This document shows positions 1 through 6,683 of a stretch of 14,175 bases of DNA, one piece after another. Location: assembly GCA_959018215.1 (NCBI GenBank), contig CAUEKL010000039.1, positions 1 to 14,175 of the forward strand. The letters are read 5' to 3'. Under the pieces are notes generated by a model. That model did no database searches. It worked only from the letters and a program-made list of their open reading frames with translations, and was not told the DNA's origin. The position numbers and the translations under genes were made by a program. How positions within the stretch are numbered: position 1 is the stretch's first letter; each line of letters starts with the position of its first letter. The stretch comes from an uncultured Gemmiger sp. Its GTDB lineage: Bacteria; Bacillota; Clostridia; Oscillospirales; Ruminococcaceae.

Positions 1-953
1 CCCGCCTGACGGTGCTGAACCGGGCGGATGATTCCATCAAGCACGAGATCTTTCGTGACCTGCCCAGCCACCTGAACGCGGGGGACGTGCTGGTCCTCAA
101 CAATTCCAAGGTGCTGCCCGCCCGCCTCATTGGCGATAAGGTGCCCACCGGCGCCGTGTGCGAAGTGCTGCTGCTGCGCCAGGCCAAGGGGGATACCTGG
201 GAATGCCTGGCCCGTCCGGGCCGCCGGATGCAGGCCGGTACAAAACTGAAATTCGGCGACGGCAGCCTGACCGCCGTGGTGGACGAGACTCTGCCCGACG
301 GCAACAAGCTGGTCACCTTCACCTATGATACCCAGACCTTGTACGAAAAACTGGACGAGTTCGGCAAAATGCCCCTGCCTCCTTATATTACCAAACAGCT
401 GGAGGACCAGAGCCAGTACCAGACCGTGTACGCCAAGGAGCTGGGCAGCGCCGCTGCTCCCACCGCCGGACTGCATTTCACCCCGGAACTGCTCAAGACC
501 ATCGAGAACAAGGGCGTCAAGATCGTGGAAGTGACCCTGCATGTAGGCCTGGGAACTTTCCGCCCGGTGAACGAGGAATCCATCGAGGATCACCACATGC
601 ACACCGAATGGTACTGTGTGGATGAGGCCGCCGCGGCCGCCATCAATGAGGCCCGGGCCAACGGCCACCGGGTTGTGGCGGTGGGCACCACCAGCTGCCG
701 CACCCTGGAAGCCGTCTGGGCCCGGTACGGCAAGATCGTGCCCTGCAGCGGCAGCACCGATATCTTCCTGTATCCCGGGGTGGAGCTGCACGCCATCGAC
801 GCCCTGGTCACCAACTTCCATCTGCCCGAAAGCACCCTGATCATGCTCATTGCCGCTTTCTACGGCTATGACAAGACCATGGCTGCCTACAAGGTCGCCG
901 TGCAGGAAAAGTATCGCTTCTTCTCCTTCGGCGACGCTATGCTCATTGAGTGA
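1..953 (+). CDS. queA: S-adenosylmethionine:tRNA ribosyltransferase-isomerase, 5' end missing
   Basis: QueA transfers and isomerises the ribosyl part of AdoMet onto 7-aminomethyl-7-deazaguanine at the wobble position of tRNA, giving epoxyqueuosine; it acts in the cytoplasm. The frame is open from base 3 without a stop, and the first visible residues (RLTVLNR) correspond to about residue 25-30 of a normal ~340-residue QueA. The true start therefore lies before the window, and the GTG at 12 is internal. Family blocks are clear: GDVLVLNNSKVLPARL, TAGLHFTPELL, HVGLGTFRPV, VGTTSCRTLE, TDIFLYPG and NFHLPESTLIMLIAAFYG. The stop is TGA 951-953. The esterase gene follows after 12 bases, so the two are probably co-transcribed. 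Nothing looks broken apart from the window edge. The identification is secure. Confidence 0.96.
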   Translation, partial: RLTVLNRADDSIKHEIFRDLPSHLNAGDVLVLNNSKVLPARLIGDKVPTGAVCEVLLLRQAKGDTWECLARPGRRMQAGTKLKFGDGSLTAVVDETLPDGNKLVTFTYDTQTLYEKLDEFGKMPLPPYITKQLEDQSQYQTVYAKELGSAAAPTAGLHFTPELLKTIENKGVKIVEVTLHVGLGTFRPVNEESIEDHHMHTEWYCVDEAAAAAINEARANGHRVVAVGTTSCRTLEAVWARYGKIVPCSGSTDIFLYPGVELHAIDALVTNFHLPESTLIMLIAAFYGYDKTMAAYKVAVQEKYRFFSFGDAMLIE

Positions 954-965
954 GGGGACGGGACA

Positions 966-1739
966 ATGACGGACCTGATTCTGTTTGCGGGACAATCCAA
1001 TATGGCGGGCCGGGGCGAAGTGGAACAGGCTTCGGTGTGCCCGGCAGATGCGGCGCTGGAATACCGCGCCGTGACCGCGCCGGACCGTCTGGTGCCGGTG
1101 ACCGAGCCCTTCGGCTTTGCGGAAAACCGCCCCGACGGCATTAATGACAAAACCGACAAAAGCGGCAGTCTGGTATCGGCGTTCCTCAACGCTTATACCG
1201 CCGATACAGGCCGCAAGGTCATCGCGGTATCGGCTTCCCAAGGCGGTTCCTGCACCGCCAAATGGCTGGAGGAGGGGCTGGCTGCCGATGCAGCCGACCG
1301 CCTGCGCAGCGCGGTGACGTATCTGGAATCTCAGCACATCCGGCCGGCCCACACCCTGGTGGTATGGTGCCAGGGGGAGAGCGACGGGGACCGCTGGCTG
1401 ACCCGGGAACAGTATGCCCATAATTTCGGCCGCATCTGGGAGATGCTGCGGCAGGCCGGTGCCGAGAGCTGCGGCCTCATCCAGATCGGACATTATAATT
1501 ATGTGGGATATCCCGTTTCCCCGGACGGACAGGACGGCAAGACCCTGGATGACCGGTACGGGGTGATCCGGGACGCCCAGGAACATCTGAAGGAAACCTT
1601 TCCGGATGTGACCATGATCGGCAGCTTTGCCTCCTGCCTGTCCCAGATGAAGGACCAGTACCATTACCATCAGTCCGCCTATGAAGAAGTGGGCCGGCAG
1701 GCAGGGCACGCCATGGCGGCTCTGCTCGAAACGAAATAA
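966..1739 (+). CDS. Sialate O-acetylesterase-like (SASA / CE6) SGNH hydrolase
   Basis: Predicted carbohydrate acetylesterase of the SASA/CE6-like SGNH hydrolase group, which removes O-acetyl groups from sugars such as sialic acid or xylan. The nucleophile block FAGQSNMAGRG gives Ser11. A second conserved block, VVWCQGESDGD (about residues 132-142), carries the Gln/Glu usual for this group. The C-terminal QYHYHQSAYEEVG (His233/His235) fits the catalytic His block. At 257 residues it is a single-domain enzyme with no signal peptide or membrane span, so it probably acts in the cytoplasm on imported sugars. The ATG at 966 follows a GAGGGGAC-type ribosome site just after the queA stop. No glycan genes sit beside it, so the substrate cannot be read from context. 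Family assignment is firm; substrate is unknown. Confidence 0.86.
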   Translation: MTDLILFAGQSNMAGRGEVEQASVCPADAALEYRAVTAPDRLVPVTEPFGFAENRPDGINDKTDKSGSLVSAFLNAYTADTGRKVIAVSASQGGSCTAKWLEEGLAADAADRLRSAVTYLESQHIRPAHTLVVWCQGESDGDRWLTREQYAHNFGRIWEMLRQAGAESCGLIQIGHYNYVGYPVSPDGQDGKTLDDRYGVIRDAQEHLKETFPDVTMIGSFASCLSQMKDQYHYHQSAYEEVGRQAGHAMAALLETK

Positions 1740-1747
1740 ACAGAAAG

Positions 1748-1796
1748 GCCCTGGGGCTGTACGGCGTCGGCCGTCGGCGCCAGGGCTGTTTCTTGT
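1748..1796 (+). terminator. Intrinsic terminator after queA-esterase
   Basis: GCCCTGG at 1748-1754 pairs with CCAGGGC at 1780-1786, with an inner stem ACGGC/GCCGT (1761-1765 with 1770-1774). A T-rich tail follows (TGTTTCTTGT). It lies 8 bases after the esterase stop and would end the queA-esterase transcript. Confidence 0.75.
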
Positions 1797-1800
1797 CATA

Positions 1801-1822
1801 AAAAAGCGGCGTTTTTCGCCGC
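1801..1822 (-). terminator. GC hairpin with a T5 tail on the minus strand
   Basis: Perfect inverted repeat GCGGCG (1806-1811), T5 loop, CGCCGC (1817-1822), preceded by A5. Read on the minus strand it is a 6-bp GC stem followed by T5, a textbook intrinsic terminator for leftward transcription. No leftward gene reaches it here, so it would only stop antisense transcripts. Read rightward it has no T tail and sits just before the GNAT ribosome site. Confidence 0.45.
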
Positions 1823-1843
1823 AGAAAGAATGAGGAACTACCT

Positions 1844-2326
1844 ATGCAGATACGCACCGCCACCCTGCAGGACCTGGATGCCGTTGCCGCGCTGGAAGCC
1901 GCCTGCTTCCCGCCGGCGGAAGCTGCCACCCGCCGGTCGCTGGAGGAAAGACTGAAGGTATTCGGACAGCATTTTCTGCTGCTGACCCAAGGCGAAGAAC
2001 TGATCGGATTCATCAACGGCATGGTCACCGACCTGCCGGACCTGGAAGACCGGATGTATGAGCGGGCGGATCTGCATAATGAGCAGGGGGCCTGGCAGAT
2101 GATTTTCGGGCTGGATGTGCGGGAAGAGGACCGCTGTCATGGATACGGCGCCCGGCTGGTGCAGGCCATGACCGAACATGCCCGCAGCCAGGGGCGGCGG
2201 GGCCTGGTGCTGACCTGCAAGGAGTACCGTCTGGCCTATTATGCCAAACTGGGATTTGCGGATGAAGGATTCTGCGGGTCGGTACACGGCGGGGTGCGCT
2301 GGCACCAGATGCGCCTGACCTTTTGA
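1844..2326 (+). CDS. GNAT-family N-acetyltransferase, AANAT-like
   Basis: A GCN5-related acetyltransferase that moves an acetyl group from acetyl-CoA to an amine. The 160 residues match a single GNAT domain. The acetyl-CoA loop is R97-C-H-G-Y-G102 (the R/Q-x-x-G-x-G/A motif) after the beta strand MIFGLDV, and YYAKLGF (132-138) is the usual C-terminal motif. The N-terminal LEAACFPPAEA and the ending HGGVRWHQM resemble the bacterial branch related to arylalkylamine (serotonin) N-acetyltransferase, but the acceptor cannot be deduced. The ATG at 1844 has a TGAGGA ribosome site at 1831-1836. The stop is 15 bases before the phosphoesterase start, which suggests a two-gene unit. No good promoter is visible in 1797-1843, so read-through past the preceding terminator is possible. 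Confidence 0.87.
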   Translation: MQIRTATLQDLDAVAALEAACFPPAEAATRRSLEERLKVFGQHFLLLTQGEELIGFINGMVTDLPDLEDRMYERADLHNEQGAWQMIFGLDVREEDRCHGYGARLVQAMTEHARSQGRRGLVLTCKEYRLAYYAKLGFADEGFCGSVHGGVRWHQMRLTF

Positions 2327-2341
2327 GAAGGAGTTGCCAAG

Positions 2342-2887
2342 ATGAAACTGATGATTGCGTCCGACATTCACGGCTCTGCCCTGTACTGCCGCCAGCTGCT
2401 GGAGGCCATGGACCGGGAACAGCCCGACCGGCTGCTGTTGTTGGGGGATATCCTTTACCACGGCCCGCGCAACGACCTGCCGGATAGGTATGATCCCAAA
2501 GGGGTGGCAGCCATGCTCAATGCCCGCAAGCAGGATCTGGTCTGCGTGCGGGGCAACTGCGATACTGAGGTGGACCAGATGGTGCTGGAATTCCCCATCA
2601 TGGCGGACTACTGCCTGCTGATGGCGGGCAACCGGCTAATTTTTGCCACCCATGGCCACCACTATCACCTGGGACAGCTGCCTGCCCTGCACCCCGGGGA
2701 TATCCTGCTTCACGGGCATACCCATGTGCCGGCGTGGCAGACGTTCGGGCAGGAAAACCGGTACTTCAACCCCGGTTCGGTCTCCATTCCCAAGGAAAAC
2801 TCCGCCCGTGGTTATATGATGCTGGAAGAAAACCTCGTTGCCTGGAAAAATCTGGACGGGGACATTCTGCCCACCGAAACCCTCTGA
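2342..2887 (+). CDS. yfcE: YfcE-type metallophosphoesterase
   Basis: Binuclear-metal phosphodiesterase of the YfcE/MJ0936 group; family members hydrolyse phosphodiester model substrates in vitro and the natural substrate is unsettled. All metal-binding blocks of the calcineurin-like fold are present in order: D8-x-H10, G35-D36, G71-N-C-D74, H104-G-H106 and G125-H-T-H128, followed by NPGS, typical of YfcE. The 181 residues match the usual length (E. coli YfcE is 184). The ATG at 2342 follows an AAGGAG site at 2328-2333. It forms a pair with the GNAT gene. No terminator is seen directly after it: the imperfect CCGAAA/TTTCGG repeat at 2874-2900 lacks a T tail. Cytoplasmic. Confidence 0.92.
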   Translation: MKLMIASDIHGSALYCRQLLEAMDREQPDRLLLLGDILYHGPRNDLPDRYDPKGVAAMLNARKQDLVCVRGNCDTEVDQMVLEFPIMADYCLLMAGNRLIFATHGHHYHLGQLPALHPGDILLHGHTHVPAWQTFGQENRYFNPGSVSIPKENSARGYMMLEENLVAWKNLDGDILPTETL

Positions 2888-3051
2888 AAGGTTCTTTCGG
2901 CAACAAAGATGCAAACCGGGACCCGGCATTTTGCCGCACTGGTGCGCCGCAGGGCATCGGGCCCAAAATCCATGGGAAAAACCATGCCGTTGTGCTAGAA
3001 TAGAGCACGGCGGCCCAAAAGGCCCGCACAAAATGTATTGGGGGTTATCCT
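2888..3051. other. Intergenic region before the 61-residue gene
   Basis: These 164 bases hold no convincing gene. They contain small inverted repeats without T tails (CGGCA/TGCCG at 2924-2936; CATGG/CCATG at 2971-2986) and the extended -10 promoter listed separately. Confidence 0.5.
2991..3001 (+). promoter_or_regulatory. Extended -10 promoter for the 61-residue gene
   Basis: TGTGCTAGAAT fits the Gram-positive extended -10 pattern TRTGnTATAAT (core TAGAAT at 2996-3001). No good -35 is visible 16-18 bases upstream, which is tolerated by extended -10 promoters. A short inverted repeat, GTGCT (2992-2996) with AGCAC (3004-3008), covers the -10 and the likely start point near 3008 and could be an operator. 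Confidence 0.5.
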
Positions 3052-3237
3052 GTGGAGGTTGCATATCTGGTACCCGGTGAGGAACGTTATAAGACGGTTG
3101 CGGCCAAATCCGGTCAGCAGAAGATCGAGTATTCCTACCGTGCGGAGAGTGGGGAACTGTTCAGCTGCGTTTCCAATTCGCTTCAGGAAGCATACGAACT
3201 GTGTGAAGACTGGCTGATGCGCCGCCACCGCGGTTGA
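3052..3237 (+). CDS. Small protein of unknown function, 61 residues
   Basis: I do not recognise this family. The case for a real gene is its setting: an extended -10 promoter about 50 bases upstream, a GGGGG ribosome-site-like run at 3040-3044 eight bases before the GTG start, and a strong terminator after it. The frame is closed by TAG at 3001 and has no in-frame ATG upstream, so GTG at 3052 is the best start. The protein is soluble-looking and mixed-charge, with no signal peptide or membrane span. Probable strands lie around residues 2-8, 23-31 and 35-41, followed by an amphipathic helix (SLQEAYELCEDWLMRR). It has two cysteines, C39 and C51. The strand-strand-helix order loosely recalls small HicB-like or regulatory folds, but that is only a shape comparison. 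Confidence 0.62.
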   Translation: MEVAYLVPGEERYKTVAAKSGQQKIEYSYRAESGELFSCVSNSLQEAYELCEDWLMRRHRG

Positions 3238-3273
3238 ATTACGGCAAGCCCGTTCATGAATAGGACTGTGTAT

Positions 3274-3315
3274 ACCGGCCAAGCCCGTTTGCGGCATCTG
3301 GCCGGTTTTGTTTTT
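3274..3315 (+). terminator. Intrinsic terminator after the small gene
   Basis: ACCGGCCA (3274-3281) pairs with TGGCCGGT (3299-3306) around a 17-base loop, followed by TTTTGTTTTT to 3315. It isolates the 61-residue gene from the operon that begins at 3337. Confidence 0.85.
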
Positions 3316-3336
3316 GCGGAATGTTCTTGCAAACGC

Positions 3337-3366
3337 TTGAACGGAAACCCGGTTTGGTCGTATAAT
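3337..3366 (+). promoter_or_regulatory. Sigma-A-type promoter of the pilus-like operon
   Basis: -35 TTGAAC at 3337-3342, 18-base spacer, -10 TATAAT at 3361-3366; predicted start near 3373. It lies just after a terminator and just before the lipoprotein start. It rules out any start upstream of about 3373 for the next gene. Confidence 0.82.
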
Positions 3367-3394
3367 AAATTGACTATGGATATCAACAGGGGAA

Positions 3395-3401
3395 AAGGAG
3401 G
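3395..3401 (+). promoter_or_regulatory. Ribosome binding site deciding a TTG start
   Basis: AAGGAGG (within AAAAGGAGGTG), with 7 bases before TTG at 3409. It favours the TTG over the in-frame ATG at 3376, which sits almost on the transcription start and has no site. Confidence 0.8.
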
Positions 3402-3408
3402 TGGCCGC

Positions 3409-4323
3409 TTGGCAAAACGGAAAATCTGGCAGCGTGTGCTGTGCCTGTTTCTGGCGCTGATGCTGGCCGCCTGTGCCGAGGCAAACGGCAAACAGGAAGT
3501 GCCCGGCACCACCGGAGGCGGATACACCGCCCCGCCCATGCAGACCAGCGTTTTCGACGCCCAGGCAGCCCAGGGTGAAAACGGTGTGCAGGTGGATACG
3601 TCCCATGTCAGCCAGGGGTATGTAGCGGCCAGCGGCATTAGCGACAAGCGCCTGAAATTTCAGGTGGTCTTCGGCGAGGTAAAGTATAATTACGACCTGC
3701 CTTCCGACGGCACGCCCCAGTGCTATGTGCTGCAGAGCGGAAGCGGTTCCTACACCTTCCGGGTGATGCAGAACACCACCGAGGATAAATACGCCGAGAT
3801 CTATTCTACCACCGCTTCAGTCCAGCTGGAAAGCGAATTCGTGCCTTTTCTGCGGCCCAGCCAGATGGTGAATTACACCGCGGAATCCGCCTGTGTGGCC
3901 AAGGCGGCGGAACTGGCAGCCCAGGCCAGCACCGAATCCGGGGTGGTGGCCAACATCTACGCCTACATTCAAAACAATATTGATTACGATACCAACAAGG
4001 CCAAGACGGTGCAGGCGGGGTATCTGCCCGACCCGGACGAAACCCTCGGTACCGGTAAGGGCATCTGCTATGATTACGCCAGCCTGGCCGCCGCCATGCT
4101 GCGCAGCCAGGGCATTCCCACCAAGCTGATCACCGGGTATGTACAGCCGGGAAATCTGTACCATGCCTGGAACATGATCTGGCTGGAAGAAACCGGCTGG
4201 ATCACCGTCAAGATCGAAGCCCCGGCCCACAGCTGGGAGCGCATCGACCTGACCTTTGCGGCGGGGGCGTCGGCGGCCTACACCGGCGACGGCACCGGCT
4301 ATACCGACCGTTTGACCTACTGA
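3409..4323 (+). CDS. Lipoprotein with transglutaminase-like domain
   Basis: Surface lipoprotein of 304 residues. Starting at TTG 3409 gives a clean lipoprotein signal: basic MAKRKIWQR, a hydrophobic stretch, then lipobox L19-A-A-C22. An upstream in-frame ATG at 3256 lies before the promoter and is rejected; it would also bury the signal peptide. The C-terminal half is a transglutaminase-like (papain-fold) domain with the expected triad: Cys220 in GKGICYDYA, His252 in YHAWNM and Asp280 in ERIDLTF. Residues about 23-150 are unassigned and probably beta-rich. Such domains may be cysteine proteases, cross-linkers or inactive binders. The gene is first in the operon, 16 bases before the PilC gene, so it probably serves the same envelope machine, perhaps processing or cross-linking a surface subunit; that role is inference. 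Confidence 0.86.
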   Translation: MAKRKIWQRVLCLFLALMLAACAEANGKQEVPGTTGGGYTAPPMQTSVFDAQAAQGENGVQVDTSHVSQGYVAASGISDKRLKFQVVFGEVKYNYDLPSDGTPQCYVLQSGSGSYTFRVMQNTTEDKYAEIYSTTASVQLESEFVPFLRPSQMVNYTAESACVAKAAELAAQASTESGVVANIYAYIQNNIDYDTNKAKTVQAGYLPDPDETLGTGKGICYDYASLAAAMLRSQGIPTKLITGYVQPGNLYHAWNMIWLEETGWITVKIEAPAHSWERIDLTFAAGASAAYTGDGTGYTDRLTY

Positions 4324-4339
4324 TGGGGGAGGTACAAAG

Positions 4340-5389
4340 ATGGCAAACAAACAACTGGAAAGTCTGGCCGTCAGCGTTTTTTGCGAGAATATGGCCATGA
4401 TGCTGGGCGCGGGCATCGGCGCCGAGGAAGCGGCCGGCCTTCTGGGGGAGGACAGCACCCAGGGCGGCTTCCATGATGCGGCCAAATCCATTCAGAAGTT
4501 TCTGCTGCTGCAGGGCGGGACCTTGTCCGAAGCCATCGCCCAAAGCGGCTTTTTCCCGGCCCATGTCTCGGATATGGTCCGCGTGGGCGAAAGCGCCGGC
4601 CGCAGTGAGCAGACTCTGCGCAGCCTGGCCGCCTATTACGCCAGCCGCAGCCGTCTGGAGGCCAAGCTCAAAAGTGCCGTGCTGTATCCCTTGGTTTTGC
4701 TGGTGCTCATGACCGCCATCCTGGGGGTATTGCTGGCCAAGGTGCTGCCGGTGTTCACCGGAGTGTATGTCAGCCTGGCGGGGGATCTGACCACCTCCTC
4801 CTACGGGTATATCCGGGTGGCGTATGTCATCGGCTGGCTGGCCCTGGCGGTCACGGCGGTGGCGGCGGTGGTCCTCATTGCCGCTGCCGTGGCAGCCCGC
4901 ACGCCCAAAGGCCTGGAACTGCTCAAGAATCTGGCAGAACATCTACCCGGACTCTCGGGTATTGCCCAGCAGCTTTCCTTAGCCAATTTTACCGAGGTCC
5001 TGCTGATTTATGTGGCCAGCGGCGTGGATGTGGATACCGCCATGGAATCCGCCGGCAAGATGGTGGACAACAAAGCAGTGGCAAACCGGGTGGAAGCCTG
5101 CCGCCGCCAGATGAAGGACAAGGGCGTGGGTCTGGCCACAGCGGTCTATGAACAGAAACTATTTGAACCGCTCTACGGCCGGATGCTGGTTTCCGGTGCC
5201 CGCAGCGGCAGCCTGGAGCCGGTGCTGCAGCGCCTGTCCGAACTTTTCTCTCAGGATGCACAGTCCCGCATCGACAAGGCGGTAGACCGGGTGGAGCCGT
5301 TCCTGTCGGCGTTCCTCACGGTTACGGTGGGGGTGGCCCTCATCTCCACCATGCTCCCGCTGATCGGCATCCTGGGTTCCATCGGATAA
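4340..5389 (+). CDS. PilC/GspF-family inner-membrane platform protein
   Basis: Polytopic membrane platform of type IV pilus and type II secretion machines; it couples the cytoplasmic ATPase to the growing pilin filament. Two T2SSF repeats are visible: residues about 10-135 (ENMAMMLGAGIGAEEA, then VGESAGRSEQTLRSLAAYY) and about 215-340 (FTEVLLIYVASGVDVDTAMES, then GARSGSLEPVLQRLSELF). Membrane spans lie at about 115-138, 161-186 and 321-346. At 349 residues it is shorter than the usual ~400 because the N-terminal cytoplasmic extension is lacking, as in many Gram-positive members. The ATG at 4340 follows a GGGGGAGGT site. Its neighbours are pseudopilin-like genes and a pilT-like gene, which fits a pilus-like role. 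The family is secure; pilC versus gspF naming is not. Confidence 0.92.
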   Translation: MANKQLESLAVSVFCENMAMMLGAGIGAEEAAGLLGEDSTQGGFHDAAKSIQKFLLLQGGTLSEAIAQSGFFPAHVSDMVRVGESAGRSEQTLRSLAAYYASRSRLEAKLKSAVLYPLVLLVLMTAILGVLLAKVLPVFTGVYVSLAGDLTTSSYGYIRVAYVIGWLALAVTAVAAVVLIAAAVAARTPKGLELLKNLAEHLPGLSGIAQQLSLANFTEVLLIYVASGVDVDTAMESAGKMVDNKAVANRVEACRRQMKDKGVGLATAVYEQKLFEPLYGRMLVSGARSGSLEPVLQRLSELFSQDAQSRIDKAVDRVEPFLSAFLTVTVGVALISTMLPLIGILGSIG

Positions 5390-5399
5390 GGGGGACGGT

Positions 5400-5726
5400 A
5401 TGTTTCACGATCATCCGAAAATGAGCCTTCGCCGGAAAATCGGCGTGGCCGTCATAGGGGCGGTTCTGCTGGTGGCCCTTCTTCTTGGCGCGGCGGGATT
5501 GTACAGGCTGGTCAACCGGGATCTGAGCGAACAGGCGGCCGCGGCCCTGCGCCAGACGGTGATCGACGCTGCGGTACAGTGCTATGCGGTGGAGGGCAAA
5601 TATCCCGAAAGTCTGGATGTGCTGGAGCAGGAATACGGCGTGCAGATCAACCATGCCCGGTTCATTGTGACCTATGATGTGTTTGCATCCAACCAGCTGC
5701 CGGACGTGACGGTTCTGGAAAAATAA
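5400..5726 (+). CDS. Pseudopilin-like small membrane protein
   Basis: Protein of 108 residues: a short basic N-terminus, one membrane span at about 14-36, then a helix continuing into a small globular part. The segment AVEGKYPESLDVLEQEYGV recalls the alpha-to-beta turn of GspG/ComGC-type pilins, which often carry a Tyr-Pro-x-Ser-Leu element after the N-terminal helix. The classic prepilin site (Gly before Phe-Thr-Leu-x-Glu) is absent, so standard prepilin peptidase cleavage is doubtful. It starts 10 bases after the PilC stop, with AAGGGGGA as ribosome site. An in-frame ATG at 5421 is a weaker alternative start. Likely a filament or priming-complex subunit; the membership is inferred from layout and context. 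Confidence 0.72.
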   Translation: MFHDHPKMSLRRKIGVAVIGAVLLVALLLGAAGLYRLVNRDLSEQAAAALRQTVIDAAVQCYAVEGKYPESLDVLEQEYGVQINHARFIVTYDVFASNQLPDVTVLEK

Positions 5727-5760
5727 TCCGCTTTACGGCGGGAAAGGGGGACAACCCGGT

Positions 5761-6237
5761 ATGTACAAGCAGCGGGAAAAAGGCATTGATTCGGCGCCTT
5801 TCTCACTGGCATTGTTCGTTTTGATGCTGGGCTGCGTGCTGGTGCTGGCCGTGTTCGGGGCGCAGGTCTACGGTGCTTTGACGGTCAGCCAGAACCGCAA
5901 CAAGGCGGTTCGTGCCAGCCTGAGCTATGTGGCGGCCCGGCTGCGTGCCGCCGATGAAGTGCAGGCGATCTCGGTGGAGCCGGGCCCTCAGGGAGATGCC
6001 CTGATCCTTTCCGATACAGGGGAGGACACCGGCTACGAAACCCGCATCTATGTGTACGACGGACAGCTGATGGAGGAGTATGCGGCGGAGGAAAGTTCCT
6101 TTGACCCGGCCGCAGCGCAGCCTGTGGCCCGTACCGGTGCCTTTACGGTAACCATGGACGATGGTCTGGTCACGGTCACCACCGACCAGGGGACCGTCCG
6201 GGTGTTTTTGCATACAGGGGAGGGGGACAAGGCATGA
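5761..6237 (+). CDS. DUF4860-type pseudopilin-like membrane protein
   Basis: Protein of 158 residues with one N-terminal span (about 14-38), a helix with NKAVRASLSYVAARLRAADE, then a beta-rich C-terminal half (ETRIYVYDGQLMEEY). This matches my memory of the DUF4860 family, short proteins found beside pilC and pilT genes in Clostridia; I could not run a profile search. The order of span, helix and beta sheet resembles GspJ/ComGF-type minor pseudopilins. The N-terminal KGIDSAPFSL has a Gly but not the Phe-Thr-x-x-Glu signature. A GAAAGGGGGA ribosome site at 5741-5750 supports the ATG at 5761. The stop overlaps the next start (ATGA), which suggests coupled translation. Confidence 0.78.
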   Translation: MYKQREKGIDSAPFSLALFVLMLGCVLVLAVFGAQVYGALTVSQNRNKAVRASLSYVAARLRAADEVQAISVEPGPQGDALILSDTGEDTGYETRIYVYDGQLMEEYAAEESSFDPAAAQPVARTGAFTVTMDDGLVTVTTDQGTVRVFLHTGEGDKA

Positions 6238-6683
6238 ACCAGCACAGAAACCTTTCCTTTTACATTGAAAGCCTGCTTCTGCTGCTGTTTTTGCTGGCAG
6301 CTTTGGTGGTGCTGATCCGGGTCTTCGGGGCTGCGCAGAGCCTGGGACTGCAGGCACGTCAGAAAACCGACGCGGCATTGATTCTGCAAAGTGCATCGGC
6401 TGAATTTTCCGCCCGGGAGGAACCGTTCGGCAAGGCCATCGAGGAAGCAGTGACAGCCGGGGAGTCTCAGGCGGAGTATCGCTGCGACAGCCAGGGCCAT
6501 GTGCAGGCGGACGGAAGCTACCGTGTAGTAGTGACCCTGCAGTCCCAGCAGCGGGAAATGGGAACCATGGTTTTTGCGGATCTCTGCGTTACCCCGGCCT
6601 CGGATGCAACGGCGACGCCTTTGGGCGAGCTGGAAACGTCCCTGTACTGCCCGCAGTCTGGCGGGGAGGAGGTGCAGCCATGA
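6234..6683 (+). CDS. PilV/GspI-like putative minor pseudopilin
   Basis: Protein of 149 residues: N-terminal MNQHRNLSFYIES, a very hydrophobic span (about 13-32), then a helix and a soluble domain. The Ser-Phe-Tyr-Ile-Glu segment puts a glutamate (Glu12) at the start of the span. If Ser8 were the first mature residue, this would be the conserved Glu5 of pilins; however, Leu7 replaces the usual Gly before the cut. It overlaps both neighbours by ATGA, placing it in a block of four pilin-like genes. Its position between the GspJ-like and GspK-like genes fits a minor-pilin set. There is no recognisable enzyme motif. Function is inferred from layout only. Confidence 0.68.
   Translation: MNQHRNLSFYIESLLLLLFLLAALVVLIRVFGAAQSLGLQARQKTDAALILQSASAEFSAREEPFGKAIEEAVTAGESQAEYRCDSQGHVQADGSYRVVVTLQSQQREMGTMVFADLCVTPASDATATPLGELETSLYCPQSGGEEVQP

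Noticed and set aside
2874..2900. Terminator after the phosphoesterase gene
   Set aside because: CCGAAA/TTTCGG is imperfect and partly within the coding end, and no T tail follows.
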